Both the position numbers and the translations under genes were made by a program. A stretch of 64,000 nucleotides of DNA from Niveispirillum sp. SYP-B3756 (lineage in GTDB: Bacteria > Pseudomonadota > Alphaproteobacteria > Azospirillales > Azospirillaceae). This document shows positions 35,696 to 44,461 of this stretch, piece after piece; the first letter of the stretch is position 1, and each line of letters starts with the position of its first letter. The notes under the pieces were generated by a model. That model saw nothing but the letters and a program-made list of their open reading frames with translations. It searched no databases and was not told where the DNA came from. Where the stretch lies: assembly GCF_009495745.1 (NCBI RefSeq), contig NZ_WIDQ01000004.1:124001-188000 (forward strand). Reading direction: 5' to 3'.

Positions 35696-37291
35696 TTAGG
35701 GCGGCGGGTTCAACTGGGCCGTCGCCGGCCAGGTGATCCGCCCGAAGGCCCGTGCCGTGTCGCTGGCCGCAATGGTCAGGTCAGCCCGGTGGGCGACCAG
35801 ATCGCGCATATGCAGCAGCGGGATCATCGGCATGTCCCGATCCAGAATCGCGGTGGCCTGCATCGCCAGGGCCGGGATGGCGGCTGGCGGTGCTGCGCGG
35901 GCCTTGGCCAGCAGGGCGGTCAGCTGGGCATCCTCATAACCGCTGGGATTGGTGCCGGTATGGTGGAACAGGGGGCCGGCAGTCGCCTCCAGCCCCTCCA
36001 TCGCCGATCCGGCGGTCAGGCCGATGGCGCTCATCGCCAGAGTGAAGTCCCCTTTCCGGATGCGCTCGCGCGTCGCTGCCCCCTCAATGGGCTCTACCTG
36101 CGCCTGGATGTTGATGGCGCGCAACATGCCGGCCAGCAATTCAACCACGCGCGGCTGATTGGTCACGCGCGTGCGCGGCATCAGGATATCCACCGCAAAA
36201 CCATTTGGATATCCGGCTTCGGCCAGCAGGTGGCGCGCACCCTGTACATCACTGGCTGGGCCGGTGGCCCGCGCGGGCAGCCAGCCCTCCATTCCCGGTT
36301 GCGCCAGCTGCCAGGCGGGGCCGCCGACCCCCGCCAGCCCCCGCTCTACCAGGGCCCAACGGTCAATCGCCATATTTATGGCCCGGCGTACCCGGCTGTC
36401 GGCCAGCGGGTTCGGCCGGCCATCGCTGTCGGTGGGCGCCATGTTGAAGGTCAGCAGCAGCACCCGGTCGGTGGGCAATTCCGTCAGATGCACATTGGGC
36501 TGGCGCTGGAAATAGGGCAGCTGAAAGGGTGACACATCTTCCATGATGTCGACGGTGCCGGCCAACAGCAGGCGCAGCCGTTCCCGCGCGTCGGGTTCGC
36601 TGATCAGGTTCAGGGAGCGCCAGGGCGGCGATTCCGCCCCATGGTAGGGAGATGCCGCCAGCCTGCGGGTATTGGCCTGCGGACTGTCGGCGGCGACGTA
36701 AGGACCGCTGCCAAGCTGGGGGCTGCCGCGCCCGGCCAGCACTTTGGCCGGATCGCATCCCATGGGCCCGCCCACACCGCGCCCATCAGCCGGTGCGGCC
36801 ACAATGAAAACCAGACTGAGGGCGGCGGGAAGCAGCCGGTAAGCGCTGTCAAGATGCAGCGTCAGGCTGGTGGTGCCGGTGATCTCCACCAGGGAGAGCC
36901 CCAGATAATTGCCCCCCACGTCCCGCGACAGGGTTTCAAAGCGGCAAAGGGAATAGGCAACATCCCTTGCGGTTACGGAACGACCGTTGGAAAACCTGGC
37001 ATCATTCCGGATGCGGAACGACCACTTCCGGTTATCCGGGCTGTTCCAGGTGATGGCCAGCCGGGGCATCACCCCAAAACCATCGCGGGTCACCAGCGTA
37101 TCGAAGATATGTTCGAAATACTGGAAATCCGCGCCGCTGCGGGCCTGATGCGGGTCATCAAGGGTGGATTGACCGGACAGGGCGATGGAAAGTTCCTGAC
37201 GATTTCCTTCCGCCCATGCGGGGGAGGAGAGGCTCAACAGGGCCAACAGCGCCAGGAAGCCCCGTGCAATGCCCCGCCCTCTACGCACCAT
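35696..37291 (-). CDS. ABC transporter solute-binding protein, family 5 (peptide/nickel type)
   Basis: This is 531 residues from the ATG at 37291, with a signal peptide ending at SSPAWA. The body has the family 5 layout: PRLAITWNSPDNRKWSFRIR, FSNGRSVTARDVAYSL, and LADSRVRRAINMAIDRWALV. It would capture an oligopeptide or similar ligand in the periplasm. No permease or ATPase genes are nearby, so it is an orphan binding protein; it may serve a distant transporter. Confidence 0.88.
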   Translation of the reverse strand: MVRRGRGIARGFLALLALLSLSSPAWAEGNRQELSIALSGQSTLDDPHQARSGADFQYFEHIFDTLVTRDGFGVMPRLAITWNSPDNRKWSFRIRNDARFSNGRSVTARDVAYSLCRFETLSRDVGGNYLGLSLVEITGTTSLTLHLDSAYRLLPAALSLVFIVAAPADGRGVGGPMGCDPAKVLAGRGSPQLGSGPYVAADSPQANTRRLAASPYHGAESPPWRSLNLISEPDARERLRLLLAGTVDIMEDVSPFQLPYFQRQPNVHLTELPTDRVLLLTFNMAPTDSDGRPNPLADSRVRRAINMAIDRWALVERGLAGVGGPAWQLAQPGMEGWLPARATGPASDVQGARHLLAEAGYPNGFAVDILMPRTRVTNQPRVVELLAGMLRAINIQAQVEPIEGAATRERIRKGDFTLAMSAIGLTAGSAMEGLEATAGPLFHHTGTNPSGYEDAQLTALLAKARAAPPAAIPALAMQATAILDRDMPMIPLLHMRDLVAHRADLTIAASDTARAFGRITWPATAQLNPPP

Positions 37292-37385
37292 CGTCCCCTG
37301 TTTTGTCCGGCCCTGTCCTGCCAAGGGTCGGGGAACCGGTGGGCATTGTCGGCGCGATGCCGCACCCCTCCCGGCCCCGGCCCGG

Positions 37386-37700
37386 TCAACTGGCCGGGGC
37401 CGTTTTACCCTTGACCGCTGCCGCCGCGGCAGCGGCGGCACGGGCGGCGGGGCTTGGCAGTTCCACATTCACTTCCAGCATGGAACAGCCGCTTTCACGC
37501 TCCAGCTTCACCGCCACCTTATCTTCGTCCACGCTGACATATTTCTTGATGACAGCCAGCAATTCCTGCTGCAGGGCGGGCAGAAAGTCCGGGCTGTTGC
37601 GGTCCGACCGTTCATGGGCCAGCACGATCTGCAGCCGTTCCTTGGCCTGGGCGGCAATCGTGGGCGGCTTGGAACGCTTGAAGATGTCGAGTAAGCTCAT
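37386..37700 (-). CDS. minE: Cell division topological specificity factor MinE
   Basis: This 104-residue protein activates the MinD ATPase and drives Min oscillation to keep the Z-ring at mid-cell. The N-terminal MSLLDIFKRSKPPTIAAQAKERL is the membrane/MinD-interaction helix, and RLQIVLAHERS follows. A C-terminal Ala-rich tail (about 88-104) is longer than usual. Its start overlaps the minD stop by four bases. A strong GGCCCCGGCC/GGCCGGGGCC hairpin covers its stop codon region. Confidence 0.95.
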   Translation of the reverse strand: MSLLDIFKRSKPPTIAAQAKERLQIVLAHERSDRNSPDFLPALQQELLAVIKKYVSVDEDKVAVKLERESGCSMLEVNVELPSPAARAAAAAAAAVKGKTAPAS

Positions 37701-38512
37701 GCCGTCCTCCGCAGCAACCGGTCGAGCAGGCCCTTTTTCTCAGGCTTGATGAAGCGATGCTCGATCTTCTCACCCAGGAAACGGCCGACAGCGTCGGCAT
37801 AGGCCTGACCGGCGGTGGATTTATCATCCAGCACCACCGGCATCCCGACATTGGATGCCTTCAGCACGGCCGGGCTTTCCGGGATGATGCCCAGCAGCGG
37901 GATGGCCAGGATTTCCAGCACATCATCCACCTTCAGCATCTCACCCTTTTCCACCCGCTCCACATCATAGCGGGTGACCAGCAGATGTTCCTGCACCGGC
38001 TCCAGCCCCTGTTCGGCGCGGCGCGACTTGGCCTGGATCACACCCAGGATACGGTCGCTGTCGCGCACGGAGGAGACTTCGGGGTTGGTGACGACGATGG
38101 CATGGTCGGCCCAATAGAGCGCCATCAGGGCACCCTTTTCGATGCCGGCCGGGCTGTCGCAGATGATGTAGTCGAATTCCTTCTTCAACTCATCCAGGAT
38201 CTTGCCAACCCCTGCCGGCGTCAGTGCGTCCTTGTCGCGGGTCTGGCTGGTGGGCAGGATATACAGGTTTTCCACCCGCTTATCCTTGATCAGCGCTTGG
38301 TTCAGGCGCGCTTCCCCATTGATCACATTGATGAAATCGAACACCACGCGGCGTTCGCATCCCATGATCAGGTCCAGATTGCGCAGGCCGACATCGAAAT
38401 CGATGATGCAGGTTTTGAAACCGCGCAGGGCAAGACCGGTGCCGACGGCGGCGCTCGACGTCGTCTTGCCCACGCCGCCCTTGCCGGAGGTCATCGTAAT
38501 GATCTTGGCCAA
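37697..38512 (-). CDS. minD: Septum site-determining ATPase MinD
   Basis: This 271-residue deviant Walker ATPase binds the membrane with ATP and recruits MinC and MinE. The deviant P-loop KGGVGKTT is at residues 11-18, with IDFDVGLRNLDL and ICDSPAGIEKGAL following. The C-terminal amphipathic membrane-targeting helix is visible as KKGLLDRLLRR. It is the middle gene of minC-minD-minE. Confidence 0.97.
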   Translation of the reverse strand: MAKIITMTSGKGGVGKTTSSAAVGTGLALRGFKTCIIDFDVGLRNLDLIMGCERRVVFDFINVINGEARLNQALIKDKRVENLYILPTSQTRDKDALTPAGVGKILDELKKEFDYIICDSPAGIEKGALMALYWADHAIVVTNPEVSSVRDSDRILGVIQAKSRRAEQGLEPVQEHLLVTRYDVERVEKGEMLKVDDVLEILAIPLLGIIPESPAVLKASNVGMPVVLDDKSTAGQAYADAVGRFLGEKIEHRFIKPEKKGLLDRLLRRTA

Positions 38513-38568
38513 GAGGCGTCTCCCAAGGTCAGAGGTTGTTGTAAGATTAAGAACCGGTAAAGGCCAAT

Positions 38569-39366
38569 TCAGGCGGAAACCGGGTCGATATGCAAGAAAC
38601 CATTGTTCAGATAGATCTGCACCTGCCGGCGGCGGATATCCTTATCCATATCCTCCGACACCCGGTAGAGCCCGGCGATGGAGACCAGCTCCGCCTCCAG
38701 GCTCTGGCAGAAGATGCGCGCATTCTGGTCGCCCGACACGCCGGCAAGGGCCCGGCCGCGCAACGTGCCATAGACATGGATGCTGCCATCGGCCAGCAGT
38801 TCGGCACCGGGGCTGACCGGGCCGACCACGATAAGGTCACAGCCGGCGGCATAAATCTGTCGCCCCGACCGGATCGGTTCCGTCACCAGCATGGAGGCAC
38901 GCGGCGGCGGCGGCGGTTCCAGGATCACCGGTGCGGCGGGGGCCTGTGCCGGCTGCTGCGGCTGTGCCTGCACATTGGCCAGCCCCTGCGCCGGGCTGCG
39001 GCCGGTCCCGGCCAGAGGGTCAAACATCTCCACCTTGCCGCGCGGCGCCTGCAGCAGCGCCAGACCCACGGCAAGGGCGGCATCCTGCTGTTCCTTGGTG
39101 CCACCCTGCAGCCCGACCGCGATCAGGCCCAGATTGCGCAACAGCTTGACGAAGCTTTCGAAATCGAACGGCACGCCCGCCGGCAGATCATCCAGGTCCA
39201 GCACCACCGGGGCGTGGCGGAAGAAATTTGGCGCCTGGGCGATCTTGCCTGACAGAACGGGAAAGAAATTGGGATTGCGGGGGTCACTGACCTTCAGCAC
39301 CATCATGGTGAAAGTGCTGCCGCGCAGCTGGAAGGGTGCGTCCCGATAGGCGACCTGCGTACTCAT
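38569..39366 (-). CDS. minC: Septum site-determining protein MinC
   Basis: This 265-residue inhibitor of FtsZ assembly is brought to the membrane by MinD. The N-terminal FtsZ-binding domain (about 1-110) is followed by an Ala/Pro/Gln-rich linker (about 135-155). The C-terminal beta-helix domain has TEPIRSGRQIYAAGCDLIVVG and GSIHVYGTLRGRALAG. It is the first gene of the min operon, 56 bases before minD. Confidence 0.95.
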   Translation of the reverse strand: MSTQVAYRDAPFQLRGSTFTMMVLKVSDPRNPNFFPVLSGKIAQAPNFFRHAPVVLDLDDLPAGVPFDFESFVKLLRNLGLIAVGLQGGTKEQQDAALAVGLALLQAPRGKVEMFDPLAGTGRSPAQGLANVQAQPQQPAQAPAAPVILEPPPPPRASMLVTEPIRSGRQIYAAGCDLIVVGPVSPGAELLADGSIHVYGTLRGRALAGVSGDQNARIFCQSLEAELVSIAGLYRVSEDMDKDIRRRQVQIYLNNGFLHIDPVSA

Positions 39367-39587
39367 TGCCGATTATTACCCCACCTGTCAGGCCAAGCCC
39401 CGGCCGATCCGCGCCGCCGCCTGCAGCCATGCGGCGATAAGCTGATTCAGCCCCGTCAACCGCGTCGTTCAAGCCGGTTTGGCAAACGGCGTCAAGCATT
39501 TCATCCGCAGATTTTGCGACAAGCACCGGCCCTTCCACAACATCTATTGGCCGGTGCCGGTACATCCCCATGGAATGCCCCGAAAGG

Positions 39588-39800
39588 TCAGGTGGGGTCA
39601 CCCTTCAGCCGCGCCACCTCCTCTTCATACTGGTTGGTCGGCAGCAGGCCGCGTTCATGCATGACCTTCAAGGCGTACAAGGACTTGCGCAAATCCTCGG
39701 CACGGTCGGCCCCCTCCGTGCCGGATTCCGCATCGGTGGCGGCGACGGCGGCACCGGTGTGGGGGGCGGGCGGTTTGGAACGGCTGGTCGGGAACGGCAT
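39588..39800 (-). CDS. Small SHOCT-like protein
   Basis: This is 70 residues from the ATG at 39800. After a variable Ala/Pro-rich N-terminus the C-terminal 35 residues read like a SHOCT-type helical module (LRKSLYALKVMHERGLL, then YEEEVARLKGDP). Such modules occur at the ends of many small bacterial proteins and probably mediate oligomerisation. It is transcribed in the same direction as the min operon, which lies 221 bases further on. Confidence 0.65.
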   Translation of the reverse strand: MPFPTSRSKPPAPHTGAAVAATDAESGTEGADRAEDLRKSLYALKVMHERGLLPTNQYEEEVARLKGDPT

Positions 39801-40105
39801 TTCGGCTCCGGCTGCTTCTCCACCCCTTTCGCGCCCGCAGCAAGCCCGACTCGGGATGCGGGGGTAGTCCGAAGGAGGGTGGCAATATCTGGTGTTAAAC
39901 TTGAATGACAGCCGCAACAGCTGGTGACGCGCGGCTGATCTTACGATATCCTAGCATGGTTGGTTCAATCTGGGGGATGGAACCGTCTGTTGGCTCCCAT
40001 GCGAAATCCCGCACCTGTGTGCCGCAGCGCATCATCATGCGCCACCCCCGGTGACCCGCCGTGTGGCCGATCGGCACCGGCCCTCCTGACACCGGCTTTC
40101 ATGCG
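39801..40105 (+). other. Non-coding leader region upstream of phoH, candidate structured transcript
   Basis: No gene is recognised in these bases, yet a strong plus-strand terminator (40106-40137) follows them. Visible structure includes GCGCAT-CATC-ATGCGC near 40027-40042 and CGTGTGGC near 40058, which could pair with the terminator's left arm GCCGCACG. That would give an attenuator-like switch. A small RNA ending at the terminator is the alternative. Confidence 0.35.
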
Positions 40106-40137
40106 CCGCACGCCTCTGACCGAGGGTGCGGTTTTTT
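40106..40137 (+). terminator. Intrinsic terminator without an upstream coding gene
   Basis: CCGCAC-G-CCTC (40106-40116) pairs with GAGG-GTGCGG (40122-40131) with one bulged base, followed by six T (40132-40137). It points along the plus strand, but the nearest gene upstream runs the other way. It lies 83 bases before the phoH ATG. Confidence 0.85.
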
Positions 40138-40219
40138 ATTGCCTGCTGTCAGGGCCCCCGCCGTTGCGTCGCATTCCATCGCACCATCTGGTTCCTTAGC
40201 CGACTGTGAGGAGACATCC

Positions 40220-40957
40220 ATGGCCAAGCGCCCGCCGCCGAAGTCCTCTTCCAACACCCATGATGCCAAGGTCCATACGCTTTTCCCTGGCCGTGCCGGC
40301 TGGGATCCGCTGGGGGAGGAGAGGCGGGAACAGAGTTACGTCAGAACCGTCAAGCCGATGAGCCCCGGCCAGGCCCTGCTGATGCAGGCCATCGCCGACA
40401 ATAGCCTGACCCTGGCGCTGGGGCCGGCGGGTACGGGCAAGACCTATCTGGCCATTTCGTCCGCCGTGGCAGCGCTGGAAAAGGGTTCCATCGACCGTAT
40501 CATCCTGTCCCGCCCGGCGATTGAGGCGGGGGAGAGCCTGGGCTATCTGCCGGGCGACCTGAATGAGAAGATGGCCCCGTTCCTGCGCCCGCTCTATGAC
40601 GCGCTGTCGGACCGGCTGGGGGCCAAGCGGCTGAAGGCGATGATGGCCGATGGCTCCATCGAAATCGCCCCGGTTGGCTATATGCGCGGCCGCACGCTGA
40701 ATAATGCCTTCATCGTCATCGATGAGGCGCAGAACTGCACCTATGCCCAGATCAAGATGCTGCTGACCCGCCTGGGCTGGCATTCCACCATGGTGCTGAC
40801 CGGTGACCCGGATCAGTCCGACCTGCTGGATGGCCTGTCCGGTCTGGCCGATATCGCCCGCCGGCTGGAACCGGTGGATGGCATTGCCGTGGTCCGGCTG
40901 GCGGAAATGGACATTGTGCGCCACCCGCTGGTGGCCAGCATGTTAACGGTGTTGTGA
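40220..40957 (+). CDS. phoH: PhoH family ATPase
   Basis: This is 245 residues from the ATG preceded by GAGGAG. Walker A is GPAGTGKT (68-75) and Walker B is AFIVIDEAQNC. IILSRPAIEAGESLGYLPGDL and VLTGDPDQSD are hallmark PhoH blocks. PhoH proteins are P-loop ATPases implicated in RNA metabolism; the length places this in the short PhoH group rather than the PIN-PhoH fusions. Neighbours give no further clue. Confidence 0.92.
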   Translation: MAKRPPPKSSSNTHDAKVHTLFPGRAGWDPLGEERREQSYVRTVKPMSPGQALLMQAIADNSLTLALGPAGTGKTYLAISSAVAALEKGSIDRIILSRPAIEAGESLGYLPGDLNEKMAPFLRPLYDALSDRLGAKRLKAMMADGSIEIAPVGYMRGRTLNNAFIVIDEAQNCTYAQIKMLLTRLGWHSTMVLTGDPDQSDLLDGLSGLADIARRLEPVDGIAVVRLAEMDIVRHPLVASMLTVL

Positions 40958-41001
40958 GGCGTTGAGGGGGGCAGGGCTTGCTGCGCCCCGCCCCCGTTCT
41001 C

Positions 41002-41808
41002 TTAATTGGTTGGATTCAGTTCGGGGGCATGGCGGGCCAGATAGTCGGCCTGCAGGGCCAGCACATCAATGCCGGCCAGCCCTTCATCCAGCGCTTGCCG
41101 TGCGGCCTGCCCGGCGGGGCTGTGGTTGAAGCAGACATGGATCTGGGCCGGCGGGTCGAGCGGACGGGGGTTCAGGCTGATCCGTGCCATTCCGGCGGCC
41201 ATCGTCCGGTTCAACATGGGGGCCAGCACGGCGAACTGGGAGATTTCCACCACCGCCGCATCGATGCGGCCGGCCTGTAGCTTGCGCAGGTTCAGCATGT
41301 CGGTCTGGGCCGTATCGGTGACCAGCCGCCCCTGTTGCCGCAACCCGTCGATCAACGGACCGTTATCATAGCCATCGACAATGCCGATGCGCAGCCGCAG
41401 CAGATCATCCGGCTGTTCCCAGCGGACAGGGGCAGTTTCCGCCTGGGCCAGCGCGAACTGATAGTGCCCGATGGGAAAGGTTGACAATTGCCCGCCGGCA
41501 CCGGCGCATTCCACCGGGGAAGCAGGGTAGAAGCCGACCACCCCATCCCCCGCCATCGCCTGTGATACGGCGCGTTTCCAGGGCATGGTCTGGCTTTGCA
41601 GGCTGAGGTTCCGGCTGCCCAGCGCCTGGGCGATGATGCTGCCCGCCGATCCCCCCTCTGCCATGCTGCCGCTGAAGGGGGGCCAGTCCAAGGTGGCGAG
41701 TTGCACCGTCGCTGCCTGCGCGCCGGTGGGCACCGGGTGGGCCCAGGCCAGCGTCAGGCTCAGCAGCGGCGTCAACCACCCTTTCAATCCGGCACTCCCT
41801 TTGCGCAA
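41002..41808 (-). CDS. Periplasmic solute-binding protein, family 3-like
   Basis: This 268-residue protein begins with a signal peptide (about 1-32, ending near PTGAQA). It has the family 3 fold: VQLATLDWPPFSGS at the mature N-terminus, GIVDGYDNG in the middle and a KLQAGRIDAAVVE segment. It resembles the orphan binding proteins of the polar amino-acid type. No transporter genes are adjacent. Confidence 0.8.
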   Translation of the reverse strand: MRKGSAGLKGWLTPLLSLTLAWAHPVPTGAQAATVQLATLDWPPFSGSMAEGGSAGSIIAQALGSRNLSLQSQTMPWKRAVSQAMAGDGVVGFYPASPVECAGAGGQLSTFPIGHYQFALAQAETAPVRWEQPDDLLRLRIGIVDGYDNGPLIDGLRQQGRLVTDTAQTDMLNLRKLQAGRIDAAVVEISQFAVLAPMLNRTMAAGMARISLNPRPLDPPAQIHVCFNHSPAGQAARQALDEGLAGIDVLALQADYLARHAPELNPTN

Positions 41809-41819
41809 AACACCTAAAA

Positions 41820-42803
41820 TTAAGACATGTTAACGGGGGAGCTGTCCCCCGGCAATGGATGGTTTGCTGCTTGTTCGGGATGTGCAACCATGTGACGCGC
41901 AAAATCGCTGATTTCCGCCATCACCTCGGCACGGATGGCTTCGCTTTCCATCAGCAGTTCATGCCGGGCCGTTGGATATTGCCGCAAGCGGCAGTTCGGA
42001 AGGAACCGGGCGGCCTGGACATGACTGTTCGGCCGCACGATCCGGTCGGCCAGACCGGACAGCAGCAGCACCGGTATCCTTACCTGCCCCAATATGTCTG
42101 GCCGCCGCAGATGCGCCATGGAGCGGAAAGCGGCATCCAGCCAGCCCCAGGTGGCACCGCCCAGTGCCAGATCGGGCTGGGCGACATAGCAGCGATGGCC
42201 GACCAGAAACCGCACCGGATCGGAGGTCAGCGGATTGCCGTCAAAGGCCGGATCGGCGGCGTACCAGTCCCGCTGGCCCGGCGCGTAATCGCCCCCCCGG
42301 CCAATTGCCACCATGGTGGCGGCCAGCAGACGGGCCAGCGGGGCGGGCAGGGGGCTGGTGCGGATGCCCAGCATCGGCGCGCTGACCATCACGGCGGTGA
42401 AGGGATGCGCCCGTTCGGCGACATAGCGCAGCAGCAGATGCCCGCCCATGGAATGGGCCAGGGCCAGCACCGGCCCCGCGCCGGTATCGCCCAGCAGGTG
42501 GGGCAGGCTGGCTTCTAGATCATCCAGATAGGTGTCGAACCGGTCGATATGGCCCTTCAGCGGGTTGGCCAGCGGCCGGGCGGAACCGCCCTGGCCGCGC
42601 CAGTCCATGGCCACCACGCGGAAGCCCTGGGCCGCCAGATCACCCGCCACTTCGGCATATTTCTCCACGCATTCGCTGCGCCCGGTCAGCAGCAGCAGGG
42701 GCACGCCCGTTTCCGTCCCCGGCGCCCGCCAGCGCGACAGGCGCAGAAAGGCGCCGTCGGGCAGGCTCCGTTTCTCATGCTGCCAACCACCCGCCTGCGT
42801 CAT
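41820..42803 (-). CDS. Alpha/beta hydrolase, monoacylglycerol lipase/lysophospholipase-like
   Basis: This is 327 residues from the ATG at 42803. The nucleophile elbow is AHSMGG; upstream VVAMDWRGQGGSARP and downstream LLLSGLADRIVRPNSH and RHELLMES give the Asp and His of the triad. The family cleaves monoacylglycerols or lysophospholipids; the exact substrate is unknown. It is directly upstream of the family 3 binding protein gene (12 bases between), so the two may be co-transcribed. Confidence 0.87.
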   Translation of the reverse strand: MTQAGGWQHEKRSLPDGAFLRLSRWRAPGTETGVPLLLLTGRSECVEKYAEVAGDLAAQGFRVVAMDWRGQGGSARPLANPLKGHIDRFDTYLDDLEASLPHLLGDTGAGPVLALAHSMGGHLLLRYVAERAHPFTAVMVSAPMLGIRTSPLPAPLARLLAATMVAIGRGGDYAPGQRDWYAADPAFDGNPLTSDPVRFLVGHRCYVAQPDLALGGATWGWLDAAFRSMAHLRRPDILGQVRIPVLLLSGLADRIVRPNSHVQAARFLPNCRLRQYPTARHELLMESEAIRAEVMAEISDFARHMVAHPEQAANHPLPGDSSPVNMS

Positions 42804-42972
42804 ATAGGCCCGTCCTTCCGCCCGTGATTTGACCGCCCCATGGTGTCGGGGTATCGTCCACCTGTCAAAGCTGCGATGCAGCATTGCCCTTCGCCCATTA
42901 GGATATGCGGCCAAATGGTTTGGCGCCAGCAATGTTGGGGCATCAAGGGCTTGCAAGCGTGAGGGATGCACG

Positions 42973-43443
42973 ATGGATGATGTGGCGATGCACCGTCGGA
43001 CCGGCCTGGACCCGGCCGATCTCACCGGTTTTTATCTGGAAGATCTCTATGTCGGGATGAAGGGTGTTTATGCCCGCACCATCACCGAAACCGATATCGT
43101 GATGTTCGCCGGTATTTCCGGCGATACCAACCCGATGCACCTGAACGAGGAATATGCCAAGCAGACCCCGTTCGGCGGCCGCATCGCCCATGGGATGCTG
43201 TCGGCCTGTTTCATCACCACCGTGCTGGGCACCCGCCTGCCGGGGCCGGGCTGTATCTATATGTCCCAGTCGCTGCGCTTCCGCGCGCCGGTGCGCATCG
43301 GGGAGACGGTGACCACCACGGTGACGGTGCAGGAACTGGTGCCGGAAAAGCGCCGTGCCGTACTGTCCACCATCTGCACCGTCGCCGATCATGTGGTGAT
43401 CGAAGGCGAGGCGATGGTGATGGTGCCCTGCCGGCCGGGGTAA
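42973..43443 (+). CDS. MaoC-like (R)-specific enoyl-CoA hydratase
   Basis: This 156-residue hot-dog fold protein has the hydratase-2 signature FAGISGDTNPMHLNEEYA with the catalytic Asp and His, followed by FGGRIAHGML. Similar proteins (PhaJ) hydrate trans-2-enoyl-CoA to (R)-3-hydroxyacyl-CoA, linking fatty-acid oxidation to polyhydroxyalkanoate. Substrate range is not readable. It diverges from the lipase-like gene. Confidence 0.88.
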   Translation: MDDVAMHRRTGLDPADLTGFYLEDLYVGMKGVYARTITETDIVMFAGISGDTNPMHLNEEYAKQTPFGGRIAHGMLSACFITTVLGTRLPGPGCIYMSQSLRFRAPVRIGETVTTTVTVQELVPEKRRAVLSTICTVADHVVIEGEAMVMVPCRPG

Positions 43444-43530
43444 GCCCAACGGTTGGGGGCATATCCGGCTGTTGAAAGCGGAATATCTTGATGGGAAACT
43501 TGCCACAGTTTCGCTTTATGGGGTGGGGAA

Positions 43531-44301
43531 ATGAAATCCGCTTTCATTCGGGTTCTGGGGCTGGCGGGGCTGGTTCTTCTGGCAGGGGGTGCGGAAGGGA
43601 CGCCTCCAGCGTCGGAGGACGCGGATATCTCGGCCCAGATAAACGCTGTGCTTTATCTGCCAGAGGGCCCTCTTCCCGCGTTACCTGAGCCCCCTGCCGC
43701 AGCGCGCTTTCTGAAGGAGGCGGAGGCAACAAACGATACTGAAAAACAGATGGCTGCTTATCGCCAGGCAGCCGCACTGGGTAGTCCACTAGCGCAGTAT
43801 CAAGTAGCTATATTACAGGAAGTGCCGGATACAAAAATGTTGTTTGATCTTTCCAGGAGAGGATATGGTCAAGCTGTAGTTCGCATTTATGCATACGCTG
43901 CCTTATCTTATAGTACACCCCTTCGCCAGAGTGCGCCATATTGGTTAAATATTGCGGCGCGCACGGCCGACCCCCATGTCTCCAGCATATGGGATGAAAT
44001 ATTGGGCGTGTATCGTTTCGAAAGTGATTTTCCGGCCGTCGCTGGGAGGGGATTATATTTCGATGATCCCTTTATCTTCCCGAACCATGTATCTGGTAAT
44101 AAAAATATCTCGTATCTAGAGAGAAAAACAGTAAATACGATTTTACCGGGCTGGATAGTAAAAAATAAATCAGAAACTCTTAAAAATGGAATGAAATTTC
44201 ATGTTATTTCTATGAAAAATGATTACGATCAAATCGTAAATATGTATTTTTGCGTCGATGGTTGTCCTGATGTATCTGATGATTATACATTTTTACGTTA
44301 A
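43531..44301 (+). CDS. Secreted Sel1/TPR-like protein of unknown function, AT-rich
   Basis: This is 256 residues with a signal peptide (about 1-23). The middle contains EKQMAAYRQAAALGSPLAQYQVA, which looks like a Sel1-type helical repeat, and the C-terminal 80 residues are unlike anything I recognise. The first 250 bases have the local GC-rich composition. From about 43790 on, the gene turns markedly AT-rich (many AAA, ATA and TTA codons). This break suggests that the 3' part, or most of the gene, came by transfer. Confidence 0.65.
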   Translation: MKSAFIRVLGLAGLVLLAGGAEGTPPASEDADISAQINAVLYLPEGPLPALPEPPAAARFLKEAEATNDTEKQMAAYRQAAALGSPLAQYQVAILQEVPDTKMLFDLSRRGYGQAVVRIYAYAALSYSTPLRQSAPYWLNIAARTADPHVSSIWDEILGVYRFESDFPAVAGRGLYFDDPFIFPNHVSGNKNISYLERKTVNTILPGWIVKNKSETLKNGMKFHVISMKNDYDQIVNMYFCVDGCPDVSDDYTFLR

Positions 44302-44374
44302 TTTTCTTGAATTTTTCCATTTTCAGTCATGCTGCTTCCCTGTGGGGCGACTTGCCCGTTCTGTCCCGATCACG

Positions 44375-44403
44375 GTCCAGCCCCGCGACGGCTGGGGCTG
44401 GAC
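44375..44403. terminator. Hairpin between the AT-rich gene and ribF
   Basis: GTCCAGCCCC (44375-44384) pairs perfectly with GGGGCTGGAC (44394-44403), nine-base loop. No T-run follows. It may end the upstream transcript or structure the ribF leader; it does not resemble an FMN riboswitch. Confidence 0.45.
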
Positions 44404-44461
44404 CCGGGGGCTGGTTCCCGACTATATGCTTGATGGAACCTGAAACCGGATCCGCGGGCCA

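Noticed and set aside
44375-44403. The hairpin before ribF as an FMN riboswitch or as another copy of the multi-hairpin element.
   Set aside because: It lacks the conserved FMN aptamer segments, and it has neither the CCTCA/GCCGG linker nor the TTGGCTT box of the repeat family.
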